64,000 nucleotides of DNA from positions 437,501-501,500 of the forward strand of contig JACVVK020000207.1 of NCBI GenBank assembly GCA_018292915.2, given 5' to 3'. Shown here piece by piece: positions 48,168-57,440 of this stretch. The notes under the pieces are model-generated. The model ran no database searches. It was not told the origin of the DNA and was given only the letters and a program-made list of their open reading frames with translations. The position numbers and the translations under genes were made by a program. The stretch comes from Batillaria attramentaria (lineage: Eukaryota > Mollusca > Gastropoda > Batillariidae). The first letter of the stretch is position 1. Each line of letters begins with the position of its first letter.

Positions 48168-49089
48168 AATATACCTGTAATTTGTTGCAGGACAAGGCAA
48201 CACTTCCGCTACGACAACAACCACAACAACGTACTCCAGCAGCACCGCTACAACGACCTCAAGCGGTAATCACAATGCCATGTTTTCATTCACCAGTTGA
48301 CAGGGGAGGTAAATTGTGTCGGGATCGAGAGTTAATCTTGTAGATCTAGTTCAGTGAGAAATTGTTTATTCTTTGGATAAAGGGGTGGGGGTTGGGTGGG
48401 TGGATAGGGGAGGATACAGATGATTTCCTTTAGGTTTGTCGTTGCTGTTTGTGATGGTGAAAGTGTCGGTGTTGTCGTTGTTGTTGCGTTGGTCGTTGTA
48501 TGTGCTGTGTATGATTTAGATCTAACCAACGCACTGTTTAAAATTTTAGTGCAATTCCGAGTTTTTACTACGACAACGACAACCGCCACCATCCTTACCA
48601 TCATCGTGGTCTGCACTACAACCCGCCCGTCGTCCAACCACCACCCACCACCACCACCACCACCATCACTGACGTTTGTCGTTGTACGTTTCAGGTCAAG
48701 GCGGCAACCCCAGCAGCAGCAGCACCACGGCCTTACAGTACCGGGACGTCTTCTTCCTGTCGTGGTCGTATGACCTTCACGATGACGACACAGACGACGC
48801 GGGTCACGTGATCAAACGAGCTAGCGGCGCGGTGCGCGGCCTCCGTCAGGCTGGAGTGCCGGTGCGGGTGGTTGGGATGGGTGATAATGTGGGTGTGGGT
48901 GAGGTGGGTAGCATGTCAGGTCCAGATAGTATTATAGCAATAAATTGTGACTGTGTGCAGGGACTGGAACGGAAGGTTGTCGTGTGGATGTCGGGAAGAT
49001 CACAGTATAGTGATGATGATTCACACTGGGGCCGACTCTGGGCCATGTCCCGTACTACATCACAACTTATCTGGGTAAAGATTCCTTAA
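33057..49089 (+). CDS. Gene B: zinc-knuckle, NERD-like nuclease and SF1 helicase gene, join(33057..34085,35604..36326,36741..36946,37323..37461,37983..38320,47711..48063,48191..48265,48695..49089)
   Basis: Eight coding exons with GT-AG borders sum to 3258 bases, an exact multiple of three, and read open through every junction to TAA at 49087-49089 (1085 residues). Order of parts: 16 CCHC knuckles; a Trp/Cys-containing start ([15 protein letters not shown]) and NERD-like nuclease core; linker; Q-motif-like [12 protein letters not shown]; Walker A GPPGTGKT; Walker [12 protein letters not shown]; two CxxC pairs; Ser/Thr linker; helicase motifs V and VI. The likely role is nucleic-acid recognition, unwinding and possibly cleavage. 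The biological pathway is not shown by sequence. The fifth intron is 9.4 kb and filled with mobile elements. Joining the knuckle exon is the least certain step. Confidence 0.7.
34561..35225 (+). repeat. Dispersed repeat in gene B intron, split by a LINE end
   Basis: Sequence from AAGGGACAGTCTG through ATGGCAACAGTCCG matches 57090-57440 in order (AGATCATTTTGAGATG, ATGCTGGCA.TGAGCCAACAG, GCATTAAGAGCT, AAGCTGACTTAG). Its left part is separated from the right by the 298-bp insertion at 34638-34935. Confidence 0.65.
34638..34935 (+). mobile_element. LINE 3' end (CR1/L2-like), 5'-truncated
   Basis: ACTTAG flanks it at 34632-34637 and 34936-34941. It reads [20 protein letters not shown] followed by stop, the usual C-terminal end of CR1/L2-type reverse transcriptase ORFs. 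An untranslated tail follows, ending CCAGAGCTCCAGCAGC and then ATT repeats. Confidence 0.8.
35604..36326 (+). CDS. Gene B nuclease exon (NERD / PD-(D/E)xK-like)
   Basis: Acceptor TTTTTGTAG at 35603; donor AGAGAT|GTGAGT at 36326; 241 codons, phase 0 at both ends. The first part ([19 protein letters not shown]) is followed by a segment predicted to be helical around [20 protein letters not shown]. The core has GDFDVLI, then [10 protein letters not shown]. This D...ExK spacing is that of NERD and related restriction-fold nucleases, with a following amphipathic helix ([15 protein letters not shown]). A lysine-rich loop follows, then [11 protein letters not shown], which looks like the last strand of the fold. 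NERD fused to SF1 helicases is known in bacteria and some eukaryotes. Nuclease activity is inferred from the residues only. Confidence 0.7.
36361..36409 (+). repeat. (GT)n microsatellite after the nuclease exon
   Basis: A run of 24 GT units in intron sequence, preceded by poly-C. Confidence 0.95.
36741..37461 (+). CDS. Gene B linker exons, join(36741..36946,37323..37461)
   Basis: The first exon follows TGTCTGCTACAG and ends GTGGCCAG|GTAGGA (phase 2). The second follows TTATTGACAG and ends CCCCAGCAG|GTAAAA (phase 0). Together they read [18 protein letters not shown], a mixed linker with GLCSWWTRC, then [13 protein letters not shown] and [14 protein letters not shown]. The end merges into the Q-motif of the helicase exon, so these residues probably form the lead-in of the first RecA-like domain. 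No separate domain was recognised. Confidence 0.7.
37560..37790 (+). repeat. Tandem repeat in intron 4, unit about 60 bp
   Basis: ACTCTATATTACCGGCTGTC, AGCAGTGACTCTCTACCCCT and ATCACGTGATTCTTT recur four times with small changes. The CACGTG core appears in each unit. Confidence 0.75.
37801..37849 (+). repeat. (GT)n microsatellite
   Basis: GT run in intron 4 of gene B, ending GCGCGC. Confidence 0.95.
37983..38320 (+). CDS. Gene B helicase exon with Walker A and Walker B
   Basis: Acceptor TTTAATCAG; donor GACTTTGG|GTGAGT (phase 2). It opens [15 protein letters not shown] and continues with [13 protein letters not shown] (Walker A, motif I). A helical stretch around [18 protein letters not shown] is followed by [14 protein letters not shown] (motif II, DEAE type). 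The next residues in the following exon ([10 protein letters not shown]) continue motif II as in UvrD/UPF1-like SF1 helicases. This is the ATP-binding half of the enzyme. Confidence 0.85.
38692..38744 (+). repeat. (CA)n microsatellite
   Basis: CA run in intron 5 of gene B. Confidence 0.95.
38932..39201 (-). pseudogene. Element E2: first exon of a mobile-element zinc-binding protein
   Basis: Minus-strand ATG at 39201 in a good context (CAGCATGG). It reads an Ala/Ser leader, [33 protein letters not shown] and, after one frameshift, [15 protein letters not shown], ending at a GTAAGT donor. The pattern TF-x(10)-W ... (F/Y)H-R-x-C-Y-x-R-F is shared with the exon in E3. A CCAAT box (CTGACCAATGA) lies about 45 bases upstream. 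The element's outer end is probably at 39481, where the minus strand starts TAGGCAGTGGGACG, much like the right end of E3 (TAGGCGGCGGGACG). The other end was not found. Confidence 0.55.
39868..40390 (+). repeat. Diverged tandem repeats, unit about 120-130 bp
   Basis: The order AACATTGGCATTTTCTCAGA, AAACAGTAGAGGC(A/G)(C/T)CAAA, GGCATGATGATA and GACTGAAGGTCAAGGTCA recurs about four times here and once more at 42424-42550. The AAGGTCA text is part of the repeat. No coding potential. Confidence 0.65.
40919..41215 (+). pseudogene. Broken THAP-domain exon
   Basis: An ATG at 40919 gives [16 protein letters not shown], then FFEFPNLNK. An ACA/AAC repeat (about 41023-41052) with stops interrupts. It resumes [13 protein letters not shown], and after one shift [20 protein letters not shown]. 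The C-x4-C start, FEFP, W and final C-x2-HF-x3-CF are the hallmark of the THAP zinc finger (C2CH). THAP domains occur in P-element-type transposases and in host genes. This copy is disrupted, sits in an intron of gene B and probably derives from a transposon. Confidence 0.7.
41216..41850. other. Intron 5 of gene B, nothing further recognised
   Basis: Possible continuation of the THAP-containing element, but no conserved segment is seen. Ends at a GT microsatellite (41851-41906). Confidence 0.4.
41851..42669 (+). repeat. Cluster of GT, CA and GA microsatellites
   Basis: GT run 41851-41906, interrupted GT/GC run 42263-42403 and CA then GA run 42590-42669. Between them is an inverted copy (42011-42058) of the repeat at 24724 and one unit of the 120-130 bp repeat (42424-42550). 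Confidence 0.9.
42785..42853 (+). repeat. (CG/CA)n microsatellite at the start of duplication unit B
   Basis: Corresponds to 1-66 at the start of the window. Confidence 0.9.
43230..43420 (+). promoter_or_regulatory. Candidate E3 promoter with three CCAAT boxes
   Basis: GACCAATTAGCG (about 43229), AACCAATCAGCG (about 43250) and AACCAATCATCTGG (about 43331) precede a GC-rich stretch (GGCCGCGAAACGAAACG) ahead of the coding exon. TATA is absent. Confidence 0.4.
43489..44339 (+). CDS. E3 two-exon zinc-binding protein, join(43489..43663,44198..44339)
   Basis: Acceptor TAGTCCTTCACAG precedes 43489; donor GACAG|GTAAGT at 43663; second acceptor TTCACTTTTCAG before 44198. The joined frame reads [60 protein letters not shown] and ends in a proline run (PPPPPP) and a stop at 44337-44339. 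This matches the E2 exon (TF...W..., (F/Y)HRxCYxRF). The first exon or start codon upstream was not identified. Short, non-catalytic and probably an element-encoded DNA- or protein-binding domain; function unknown. Confidence 0.5.
43926..44015 (+). repeat. (GT)n microsatellite in the E3 intron
   Basis: Long GT run ending in GA units, within the intron between the two E3 exons. Confidence 0.95.
44831..44905 (+). pseudogene. LINE C-terminal scrap in E3
   Basis: Reads [18 protein letters not shown], stop, TVMQ. The WFGHVTRHDSL-type motif is typical of the region after the reverse transcriptase in several LINE clades. The 22-bp minisatellite starts directly after it. Confidence 0.65.
44906..45365 (+). 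repeat. 22-bp minisatellite, forward array
   Basis: Unit CTACACCACTACACCCCACT+TG repeats about 20 times with variants (CTCAAG insertion, GATACTCTG). A 170-codon threonine/histidine-rich frame across it is a repeat artefact. Confidence 0.95.
46078..46450 (-). repeat. 22-bp minisatellite, inverted array
   Basis: The same unit in reverse complement (GTAAGTGGGGTGTAGCAGTG). Together with the forward array it makes a large inverted repeat with a loop of about 700 bases. Confidence 0.93.
46602..46790. mobile_element. 189-bp MITE with 17-bp inverted ends and internal TTAA
   Basis: GTTCAATTTAACCCCTT at 46602 and its near-perfect inverse at 46774-46790. The TTAA plus CCC...GGG arrangement at 46609-46612 and 46780-46783 recalls piggyBac ends, though inverted similarity extends beyond the TTAA. 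Confidence 0.5.
46835..46875. repeat. Perfect hairpin, 18-bp arms
   Basis: ACAAATTATGCTGCACTA (46835-46852), a 5-base loop, then its exact inverse (46858-46875). Confidence 0.9.
47600..47660 (+). repeat. (CT)n microsatellite before exon 6
   Basis: Corresponds to 583-619 in unit A, longer here. It contributes to a pyrimidine-rich region upstream of the exon 6 acceptor. Confidence 0.95.
47711..48063 (+). CDS. Gene B exon 6 (post-Walker B, two CxxC pairs)
   Basis: Acceptor TTCTCTGTAACAG; donor CACGTCG|GTAAGT. It continues motif II with [20 protein letters not shown] (the motif III region, where an ordered loop and Q/W residues are expected), then [23 protein letters not shown] and [12 protein letters not shown]. 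The two CxxC pairs could form a zinc site, or the second could be unrelated. Compared with gene A there are about 13 base differences, roughly 11 of them changing amino acids. Confidence 0.8.
48191..48265 (+). CDS. Gene B exon 7 (Ser/Thr linker)
   Basis: A 75-base exon between TTTGTTGCAG and AGCG|GTAATC. It encodes an almost pure Thr/Ser stretch. Its counterpart at 1156-1230 has the same borders. It is probably a flexible linker between the helicase halves, and alternative inclusion is possible because its length is a multiple of three. Confidence 0.65.
48695..49089 (+). CDS. Gene B exon 8 (helicase motifs V and VI), ends in stop
   Basis: Acceptor GTACGTTTCAG. It reads [20 protein letters not shown], an acidic loop ([10 protein letters not shown]), [24 protein letters not shown] (motif V) and [16 protein letters not shown] (motif VI with the Arg that contacts ATP), then KIP and stop. 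Gene A has a 1-nt difference here that extends the frame. Three in-frame indels and many replacement changes separate the two copies. Confidence 0.82.
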
Positions 49090-50044
49090 TCCTCCATCCC
49101 CTGACTCCACACACCACCACACTGACGACAACGCCCACACCGACGACGATGACCACACACCAACCACACCCGCGACAACCACCACCACCACACCACCGAC
49201 ACCGACAACGACCACTACAACAACGACGACAACATAACCGACACTTCTTCCCCCTATCCCCCCTTCCCCTCCTTCTTCTTTCTTCTCTTTCTCCTCCCCC
49301 GCCTCCTCCGTTACTACCACCACCACGGACACCGACAACGACTTCTAACGGTCACTTTCTTTACACGGATGTTAATATTACCATTATCCTTTGTTATTTT
49401 CCTGTTTGTTTTCCTTCTGTTGATCCCGCCATCGTCGGCTCGTTTCCGTCGTAACGGTTATTGTCCCTCCGATGTCGTCGTTGTCGCTCAGTGACACCCC
49501 CACGAAAAAAATAATAATTCGTGTTGACATATTTTTTACGTTCAGCTTTTGCAGTTTTGACTCGCGCAAAACACTTGTAATTGACGTCATTCTGAGACAG
49601 GTTAGTGTATGACGTGTTTATAATCGTGACGCCATTTCGCTTTGACGTCAGAGAACGTGTACTTGATTTGTTTGTGTTGAACATCTTGGCAAAGGTTGCG
49701 GTACTACAGATTCTCTCTCTCTCTCTCTCTCTCTCCAGCCCCTTCTTTCTGTCTCTCTCAGTCTCTCTCCCTCTCTTTCTCTAGATCTGTCTTTCTGCAT
49801 GTTCCCCCTCCTCTCTGTCTGTGTCTCTGTCTTTGTGTCTGTCTGTCTGTGTCTCTCTCTTTGTGTCTGTTTCTCTCTACGTCTGTCTGTCTGTCTATGT
49901 CCGTCGCTGTCTCTGTGTGTGTCTCGGACTCTATGACCTTTTCCCTCTTTCTCTATCTTTCTGTCTGATCCCATCCTCCCCGTCTGTGTTTGTCTACGTC
50001 TGTCTGCATGCCTGCCTCTCTCTCTCTCTCTCTCTGAAAAAATC

Positions 50045-51051
50045 AGAATGAAGTAAAACAACAACACGCCACTACTCGCTACTACCACGTCTCTACTCGC
50101 CAAAAACACCAGCTCTCTCCCCCTCCTCTCGATCTTTCAATAGGTAATAACAGCATCAAGCAAGTTTCTGAACACAGACTACTGGGCATTATTGTCGACG
50201 ACCAGCTTAACTGGAAGTCACATGTTGACCATGTCTGCAAAACCGTTGCAAAAAAATTTATTTCTGCTATCCAAGCTCAAACATTACATTGACTCTGAAT
50301 ATTGTAACTGTTCTATTTTGCACACATCAAACCCCACATTGACTACGTTTCCAATGTCTGGGATAACTGCAGCCAAATCACCTTAAATAAACTTAATTCT
50401 CTTCACAGAAGAGCTATCAAGCAAGTCCTACCTAATGCATCACTACCGACTGAACAACGATTCCATCAGCTTGGCCTGTTATCTCTACACAGTCAACATT
50501 ATCTAAACAAGTGTTTACTTATGCACAGCGTTGTACATGGTCAGGCTCCATCTTACTTGAAGTCATTAGTTACGCTGCCCAACCAACGCTCTCACAGCAT
50601 TAACAGCACGAGGAGCAGCTGCATACCACTTCCACTGCCTAGGATAGACCTCTACAGAACAAGCTTCGCTTTCTCTGGCCCATATGTATGGAACTCTCTA
50701 CCCGCCATGCTAAAAGCAATCCCCTCTCGGGCACTGTTTAGAAATAAACTCTATTCCCATTTAATAGAAAGGGACAAACCAAGATAATAAATATATACGT
50801 GTGCATCCTACAAACAACTATGAATGATTAAAGACAAACCTTTCAAACAGCTAGGCCATTGGTGATGAAGCATCGATCTCTGTATATACAATATTTGATT
50901 TATATTGTTTAGTGTGGCCGGAGGTTACTGGTCATCAATATGCATTGCTTGATAACTTCCACCTAGCCGTCGATGGCCATTACTCATGTGTGACTTTAAC
51001 ATGTCATTTTATACCCTCTAGACAGGGTATGCAAAACGTATGCTATTTTTG

Positions 51052-51111
<60 letters not shown>

Positions 51112-51126
51112 TTTCTTATATTGCAA

Positions 51127-51157
<31 letters not shown>

Positions 51158-51317
51158 TCATGTGTATTTTTTCCACCGTTCATAGTCTTTTCTTTAGTCA
51201 TTTTGTAGTGTCTTTTTTTTTTGTGTGTGTAGCAACGGCTGATTGAAAACTGACCAATGTATGGCCAAATCTTTTCCGTTGTAAAATAAAGTTCGTTCGT
51301 TCGTTCGTTCGTTCGTT
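50045..51317 (+). mobile_element. Non-LTR retrotransposon fragment (CR1/Jockey-like C-terminus) with (TTCG)n tail
   Basis: Reads EHRLLGIIVDDQLNWKSHVD and VCKTVAKK, then after a shift FAHIKPHIDYVSNVWDNCSQ, LHRRAIKQVLPNASLP, CLLMHSVVHGQAPSYLKSLV and DLYRTSFAFSGPYVWNSLP, ending AIPSRALFRNKLYSHLI. This is the standard C-terminal region of CR1/Jockey-type elements. An untranslated part with a GT run and poly-T follows, ending in TTCG repeats (51291-51317). It is absent from unit A. Confidence 0.85.
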
Positions 51318-51486
51318 CTCTCTCTCTCTCTCTCTCCGTCGCTGTCTCTGTAGCTTTCTCAGTCTCTGTCTCGGTCCATACGACGTCTTTTTCTTTCTGT
51401 CTGCTCCCCTCCTCCCCGTCTTTGTCTGTATACCTCTGCCTATCTTTGTTTATTTTTGTCTGTCTGTGTGCATGTCTCTGTGTGCA

Positions 51487-51489
<3 letters not shown>

Positions 51490-51554
<65 letters not shown>

Positions 51555-51566
51555 TCTCTCTCTCTC

Positions 51567-51599
<33 letters not shown>

Positions 51600-51600
51600 C
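51490..51600 (+). repeat. (GT)n(CT)n(C)n compound tract
   Basis: GT run, CT run and a poly-C of about 30 bases in sequence. Confidence 0.95.
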
Positions 51601-51967
51601 CTGTCTTTGTCTACGTCTGTTATTTGGTCTGTCTGTTTACTTTGTCTGTCTGTCTATCTGTTAGTCTGTTTTTGATTTTTCCTGACTCATACTCTGTCTC
51701 TCCTTCTCCCTCTGTCACTCCCTTTATGTTTCTCTCGCTCGACCCCCCCACCCCCACCCCCACCCCCTGTCTGCCTTATTGTCGCTCTCTTATTTTCTTT
51801 GGCTTCGTCTGTCTCTCTCACTCTGTCTTTCATTTTCTCTGTCTGTTCCCCTTCGTGTCTGTCTCTCTACATCGGACTGTCTGTCTGTCTGTCTTGTTGT
51901 TGTTGTTTTACTTCATTCGTCTCTTATGCTGTCTCCTCCACCACCACCCCTCCCCCCCCCCCCCACT

Positions 51968-51968
51968 C

Positions 51969-52037
<69 letters not shown>
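51968..52037 (+). repeat. (CA)n microsatellite
   Basis: CA run of about 35 units in the gene B 3' region. The matching place in unit A (7420-7432) has only a few units. Confidence 0.95.
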
Positions 52038-52039
<2 letters not shown>

Positions 52040-52242
52040 CTCCCCTCTCTTTGTCCCTATCTTTCTCTCTTCACTTGCCCCCTCTCCTATTTGTATCTGT
52101 CTGTCTGTTACCTTGTCTGTCTTACTGTGTCCATCTTCTTTTCTGCCTCTCACGTGTGTGCGTGTAGTAACGGGCTGTCGTCACGGTGGTTGTTGTCGTG
52201 TGGGGGTTGTCTATGTATTCCTTACCCAGTGTTGCTGATGTT

Positions 52243-52278
<36 letters not shown>

Positions 52279-52539
52279 CCAACGACCCCAGCAGTTCACA
52301 CGACACCAGTCTCTCCAGTCCCACACATCAGACAGGCCTGTGTCACTTCTGGACAATATTGTGTACCCCCTGAAGGCCGTTATCTTACAAGTTGTGTTGT
52401 CTTTATAGTTGTAGCTACAGTGTTTTCTGCCTTCACACTTGTACAGTGCTTGCTACATTGTGAATATGCATCTAGCGGTGTTTATGGATCACGTGACTGG
52501 GGCAGTACCTGGCCAGCTGTATGATGAAGACGGGAAGTA

Positions 52540-52860
52540 TTTGTCTGTCCCATAACTGATAAATATTGGTATGTCTGATCCGTAACTGCTAAATATTGGT
52601 TGCATTTGTCTGATCCATAACTGATAAATATCGGTTGTATTTGTCTGATCCGTAACTGATAAATATCAGTTGTATTTGTCTGATCCGTAACTGCTAAATA
52701 TTGCTTGTCTGATCCATAACTGATAAACACTGGTTTTATTTGTCTGATCCATAACTGATAAATACTGGTTGTATTTGTCTGATCCATAACTGATAAACAC
52801 TGGTTTTATTTGTCTGATCCATAACTGAAACATATTGGTTGTATTTGTCTGATCCAGAAC
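52540..52860 (+). repeat. Tandem repeat, unit about 35 bp
   Basis: TTGTCTGATCCATAACTGAT then AAATATYGGTTGTAT, about eight to nine copies. It is a locally homogenised version of the repeat seen at 7770-9900. Confidence 0.85.
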
Positions 52861-53088
52861 TGTTGTTTTCCTAAAGTATTGTATAACCTGATCGTTTAAA
52901 CATTGGTTTTATTTGTCTTATTCATAACTGTTGTTTTCCTGATGTATTGTGTAATCTGGCTGTATGAATAGTGCTCTTTCCCTGCACCCCCCCCCCCCCC
53001 GCCCCCCCCCCCCCCCTTGCCCTTACCCCTCCTGTCTAGCTGTATCTGTTGCTATGTCTGTATGTCTATAATTGTCTGTCTGTTTTAC

Positions 53089-53146
<58 letters not shown>

Positions 53147-53292
53147 CTCCTTTGACTGTCGCCCCCCCCCCCCCCCCCCCCACACACACACACTCCCCCT
53201 TGTCGGTCTGTCTGTATGTCTTTCTTACTTTCCTGGCCTCAGTGTCTGTCTGTCTGTCTGTCTGTCTTTGTCTGTTTGCCCCTCCTCTCTCT

Positions 53293-53327
<35 letters not shown>

Positions 53328-53879
53328 TCTCTCTCTCTCTCTCTCTCCGCCCCCCCCCCCACCACCACCACTCTTTTTGTCCCTCTTGGGACATGCATGG
53401 TACATGTGATTTCATGTATGTAGATTATGATCAAGGTGAGTTGTTGGAGCTGTAAATTCTGTACTAGATATTCACCTGTATGATGAACACGGGATGTATT
53501 TGTCTGATTTTATTACTGTAGTTTTCCTCATGTATTGTGTAAGCTGGCTGTATGTACATCGGTTTAGTTTGTCTAATTCATAACTGTTGTTTTCCTAATG
53601 TATTGTGTTATCTGACTGTACGGACAATGGTGTATTGGTCTAATTCATAACTGTTGTTTTCTTTATGTACCGTGTAATCTGTCTGCATGAACATTGCTTG
53701 TATTTGTCTCTCTTTCTCTGTCCTCCCTCCTGTCTGTCTGTGTCTGTATCTTTCTATGTGTGTCTGTCTACCTTTGTCTGTCTGACTGGTTTTTACTTTT
53801 TTCTGTGTCTCTTACTCCATCTGCCCCCCCCCCCTCTCTCTCTCTCTTTCTCTTTTCCCTCTCTATCTCTCTCCGTGTA

Positions 53880-54250
53880 AAGATCGCTTTTATGTGTCTA
53901 CTTTATATAACTACTGGTTTTACTTTGACTGTGTAAGGATCGCTTTTATTTGTCTGCTTTATAACTGTTGGTTTTACTTTGACTGTGTAAGGATCGCTTT
54001 TATTTTGTCTACTTCATAACTGTTGGTTTTCCTTTGACTGTGTAAGGATCGCTTTTATTTGTCTACTTTATAACTGTTGGTTTTACTTTGACTGTGTAAG
54101 GATCGCTTTTATTTGTCTACTTTATAACTGTGGGTTTTACTTTGACTGTGTAAGGATCGCTTTTATTTTGTCTACTTCATAACTGTTGGTTTTACTTTGA
54201 CTGTGTAAGGATCGCTTTTATTTGTCTACTTTATAACTGTTGGTTTTTCT
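53880..54250 (+). repeat. Tandem repeat, unit about 54 bp
   Basis: GGATCGCTTTTATTTGTCTA, CTTTATAACTGTTGGTTTTA and CTTTGACTGTGTAA repeat about seven times with few changes. It is a second, longer homogenised version of the same repeat family, absent in this form from unit A. Confidence 0.9.
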
Positions 54251-54914
54251 TCTAACTGTATAGTGCAAGGGACGTAATCTAGCCATATGAACACCGGTTT
54301 TGTTTGTGTAGTTCATAACTACTGTTTTTCTAACTGTGTGAACACTGGATTTGTTTGTCTAAATCATCACTGTTGTTTTCTGTTGTAGTGATCTGGCTAT
54401 GATGTAAATAGAGTTGATTTTTCTGGTCGTGTTCACTGTCATACATGAGTTTCCTGGAACACTCTACAGAATGTGTAGTTGGGGAGTTGTCTTTATTGGC
54501 TGTAATGTCTTTGATTTAAAAAAAAAATTTTCTCAAGTGATTTGAATTTGAGTTGGACATACTTAGTAAAAATATTACGTTTCTATGCCCCCCTAACCCC
54601 CCCCCCTCCCACCCTGAAAGTAGTTTTTTGTAGTATATAATGTTCTTCATTTTTTCCTCTAACAATTTGTTTTGGATTTGTTTTTGACAGAATACAAGCA
54701 TGTAGATAATGTTCATAATGATCTTACCGAAACTAATATTGGTATGTGTGTCCAAGAGCCAATATCGGTATTCATTCTTTGTATGTCGCGTGAAAACCAA
54801 CATAGAACGTTTCTGTTGTTAGACTGATTTCCTCTCTAAACAGAAGTGCTTTTGTGAGACTGTGGTTTCTTCTGTAAACAGAATTTCTGCTGTGAAACAA
54901 TGACTTCTTCTGTA

Positions 54915-54920
54915 AATAAA
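54915..54920 (+). promoter_or_regulatory. Candidate polyadenylation signal of gene B
   Basis: AATAAA in TTCTTCTGTAAATAAAAG, followed by GT-rich sequence, matching the arrangement at 10278. Confidence 0.4.
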
Positions 54921-55772
54921 AGTTTTGCTTGTACAAGTGTGTGTTTGTAGTTTGCTTCTGTACATGTGTGTGCGCTCATTTGTGTGTGTGTGTGTGTGTG
55001 TGTGTCTGTGTCTGTGTCTGTGTCTGTGCGTACGTGCGCGATCATGATCAATAATCCATGCACAGCATTCAGACAAGATTCTTCTACAGATTTCAACTTT
55101 ACACATTTTGACACGCAAAATTAAATGAACTTGCAGATTTTTTATGCCTCAATTCAAACCGCAAGACCCACCTACATAGAAAACACAGACAAAGATTACA
55201 GTCACAGCACGATGTCTAAACACAAACTTCACATTCACGTCTTGGTTCATTAGTGTGTGATTACTGTACGTAGCTAAATGTTCCTTCGTTTCTGACACAT
55301 CAATCAAGAGTTCAAATTCCATCTGGATGGAACATAACTAAGCACTTCCCCACAATGTGCGCATGCTCCAGTGACTAGCTATTTACCGAAAAATACATGA
55401 CTGCTGGCGACAAAGGGAAATGTATTACGGAGGGAACATCACACAGTCTTGGTCTCCGCTCACAGTTAGTTAAAGGCACATTTCTTAACTATTCCAAGCT
55501 CACGTTTAGTTAAAGGCACATGTAAAGTAGTTTACGTAGGAACTCACTAACAGTTTACAACCAGGAAGCAATGACTACCATCGAATGGAAAAAGGTACTA
55601 AACGTCTCTCTACTCCAAGCTCACAGTTAGTTAAAGGGACACGTGTTAACTACTCCAAGCTCACAGTTAGTTAAAGGGATACGTGTTAACTATTCCAGGA
55701 TCACAGTTCAATTCAATTCAATTCAATATAACTTTATTGTCTGTCGATGGCAGAAAATTTTCTTCTGGCTCG

Positions 55773-55848
<76 letters not shown>

Positions 55849-56880
55849 CACACGCACGCACGCACGCACGCACATACTCTCTCTCTCTCTCCATTTTAGC
55901 TTATGTGTTTTGAAGTAAACACGAACAATAAAGAGCATAATGACATGTTCCTCCCGTGAACTCAATGAGTTTGGTCATTTCACATTTCCCGAAAAGGCCG
56001 ACTGCAAGATGTAAAGTAGTTTACGCAGAACTCACTAACAGTTTACAACCAGGAAGCAATGACTGACATCGTATGGAAAAAAGGTAGTAAACGCCTCTCT
56101 AACCCACGCCACTTACGCCGTGTTTACCAGATGACGGTAGGTGTGCACGCCTCCATTCCGCTTGTTATGTGTGGGATTTAGTCACTCGACATGTAATCGT
56201 GTTGTGACAGTGTCAAGTCAAGCCGTGCACACAACAGGAGGTGATTCTCTAGGTTACACAACACTAATAGCTTAGTTCGGCTAAATATAGCACAGAACGT
56301 TTGCTCCTTTTTAAATTTGTGTGCAGAGTTTGATAAAACAACAATTGACAGTCGGGAGCTGTTTGTTGGCTTTTCAAGTAAGTTTCATGCCAGGTAGTAG
56401 TGAAAACAGTGAAAAATGAGCCTGGCTTGTGGACTCAGTATTTGTATTCATGCGCGGCTGGCACAAAGAGCCTGCAGACGACAGAAGAGTGAGGCGGTAG
56501 ACGGTCGCTGCTAGCATTGCAAAAAAGTGGAATATTGGAATTTGTTTAAATTTATCCTACACTTGAGTCTTTGGCTGCTGATTTTTTTGTGACATTTCTT
56601 CGTGAATTTTAAAGCATTTCTATGGTGTCATGCGCTGCGTTGTGTTTGATAGTAATATAATTATAGCAGTTTCTGTGAAATCCGTCTCTGGTCTGTGTAA
56701 CCTGAATGTCAGTTACAGCCACACTTTCCGACGTTTCTAGTCAGTCTAACAAATCATTATGGGATGTTGTGATGGTGTCCAACATGGTACCGTTTAGACA
56801 TATACACAGATACAGCCTCTCTCGGGAGAAGAGAGCCAACAGAAGGCTCGATGCGAAGCGAAAACCAGGCGTCCGTGAAT
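54921..56880. other. Intergenic between genes B and C: repeats, no gene recognised
   Basis: Contains a repeated phrase CCAAGCTCACAGTTAGTTAA (about 55496, 55616 and 55658), a minus-strand retroelement tail (TTCAA repeats at 55707-55728 next to ATATAACTTTATTG), a CA run (55773-55880) and a second copy of TTTACAACCAGGAAGCAATG (55551 and 56042). No conserved coding segment. Confidence 0.5.
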
Positions 56881-57089
56881 AGTGTTGCTGTCAATCATCA
56901 GTGGGCAGAGCTTCGGGTCGTGTCATTTCATTTCCGCACGGCCAGTAGACGACATGCAGTGTGTTGCGTTCAGAGCTCTACTAATTACTAAGATAGTCTA
57001 TATCGGTCTGTGTACTGTATGCGCACTCACAAGCGGAAGTGTTGCAAGTGTTAATGTCAAGTTGTATAATGTTGGTATGGACACATTTA

Positions 57090-57440
57090 AAGGGGACAAC
57101 GCTACCAGGTGTAGGTTCACAGATCATTTTGAGATGTTTTCGTGCTATCTATCATCATACCACTTCCACACCTGGACAGTGACAGCGTCTGTGATGCTGG
57201 CACTGAGCCAACAGAAGCAGTACTCGATGACGCGGTGACCACACTGAGCGCTCCAGTCACGTAACAACAGTCGTAGAATCGAAATGTTGGGTCGCTCGCG
57301 GAAACTGTAAACAGCATTGTATCGCATTAAGAGCTGTACTAATCATCAAGATAGATTATGTCGAGCGTATAGGCGTACTCACGAGCAAAACTGCTCTAAA
57401 ACGTAAGCTGACTTAGCACAAAGACGGAAATAGTCCGTGT
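57090..57440 (+). repeat. Dispersed repeat, uninterrupted copy
   Basis: Matches 34561-35225 without the LINE insertion found there. Confidence 0.65.

Larger units (their letters stand above)
49090..54920 (+). other. Gene B 3' region, candidate long 3' UTR with AATAAA at 54915
   Basis: Homologous to 2189-10283, with CT/GT runs, long poly-C tracts (51568-51598, 52243-52277, 52987-53018, 53163-53180) and tandem repeats. Interrupted by a LINE at about 50045-51317. Confidence 0.4.
42856..54950 (+). repeat. Segmental duplication unit B (gene B 3' half)
   Basis: Matches 68-10300 apart from insertions: E3 (43089-47313) and the LINE (about 50045-51317) are present only here, while E1 and SINE copy 1 are present only in unit A. 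Introns differ by about 1-2 percent by eye, and the 3' region by more. Confidence 0.88.
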
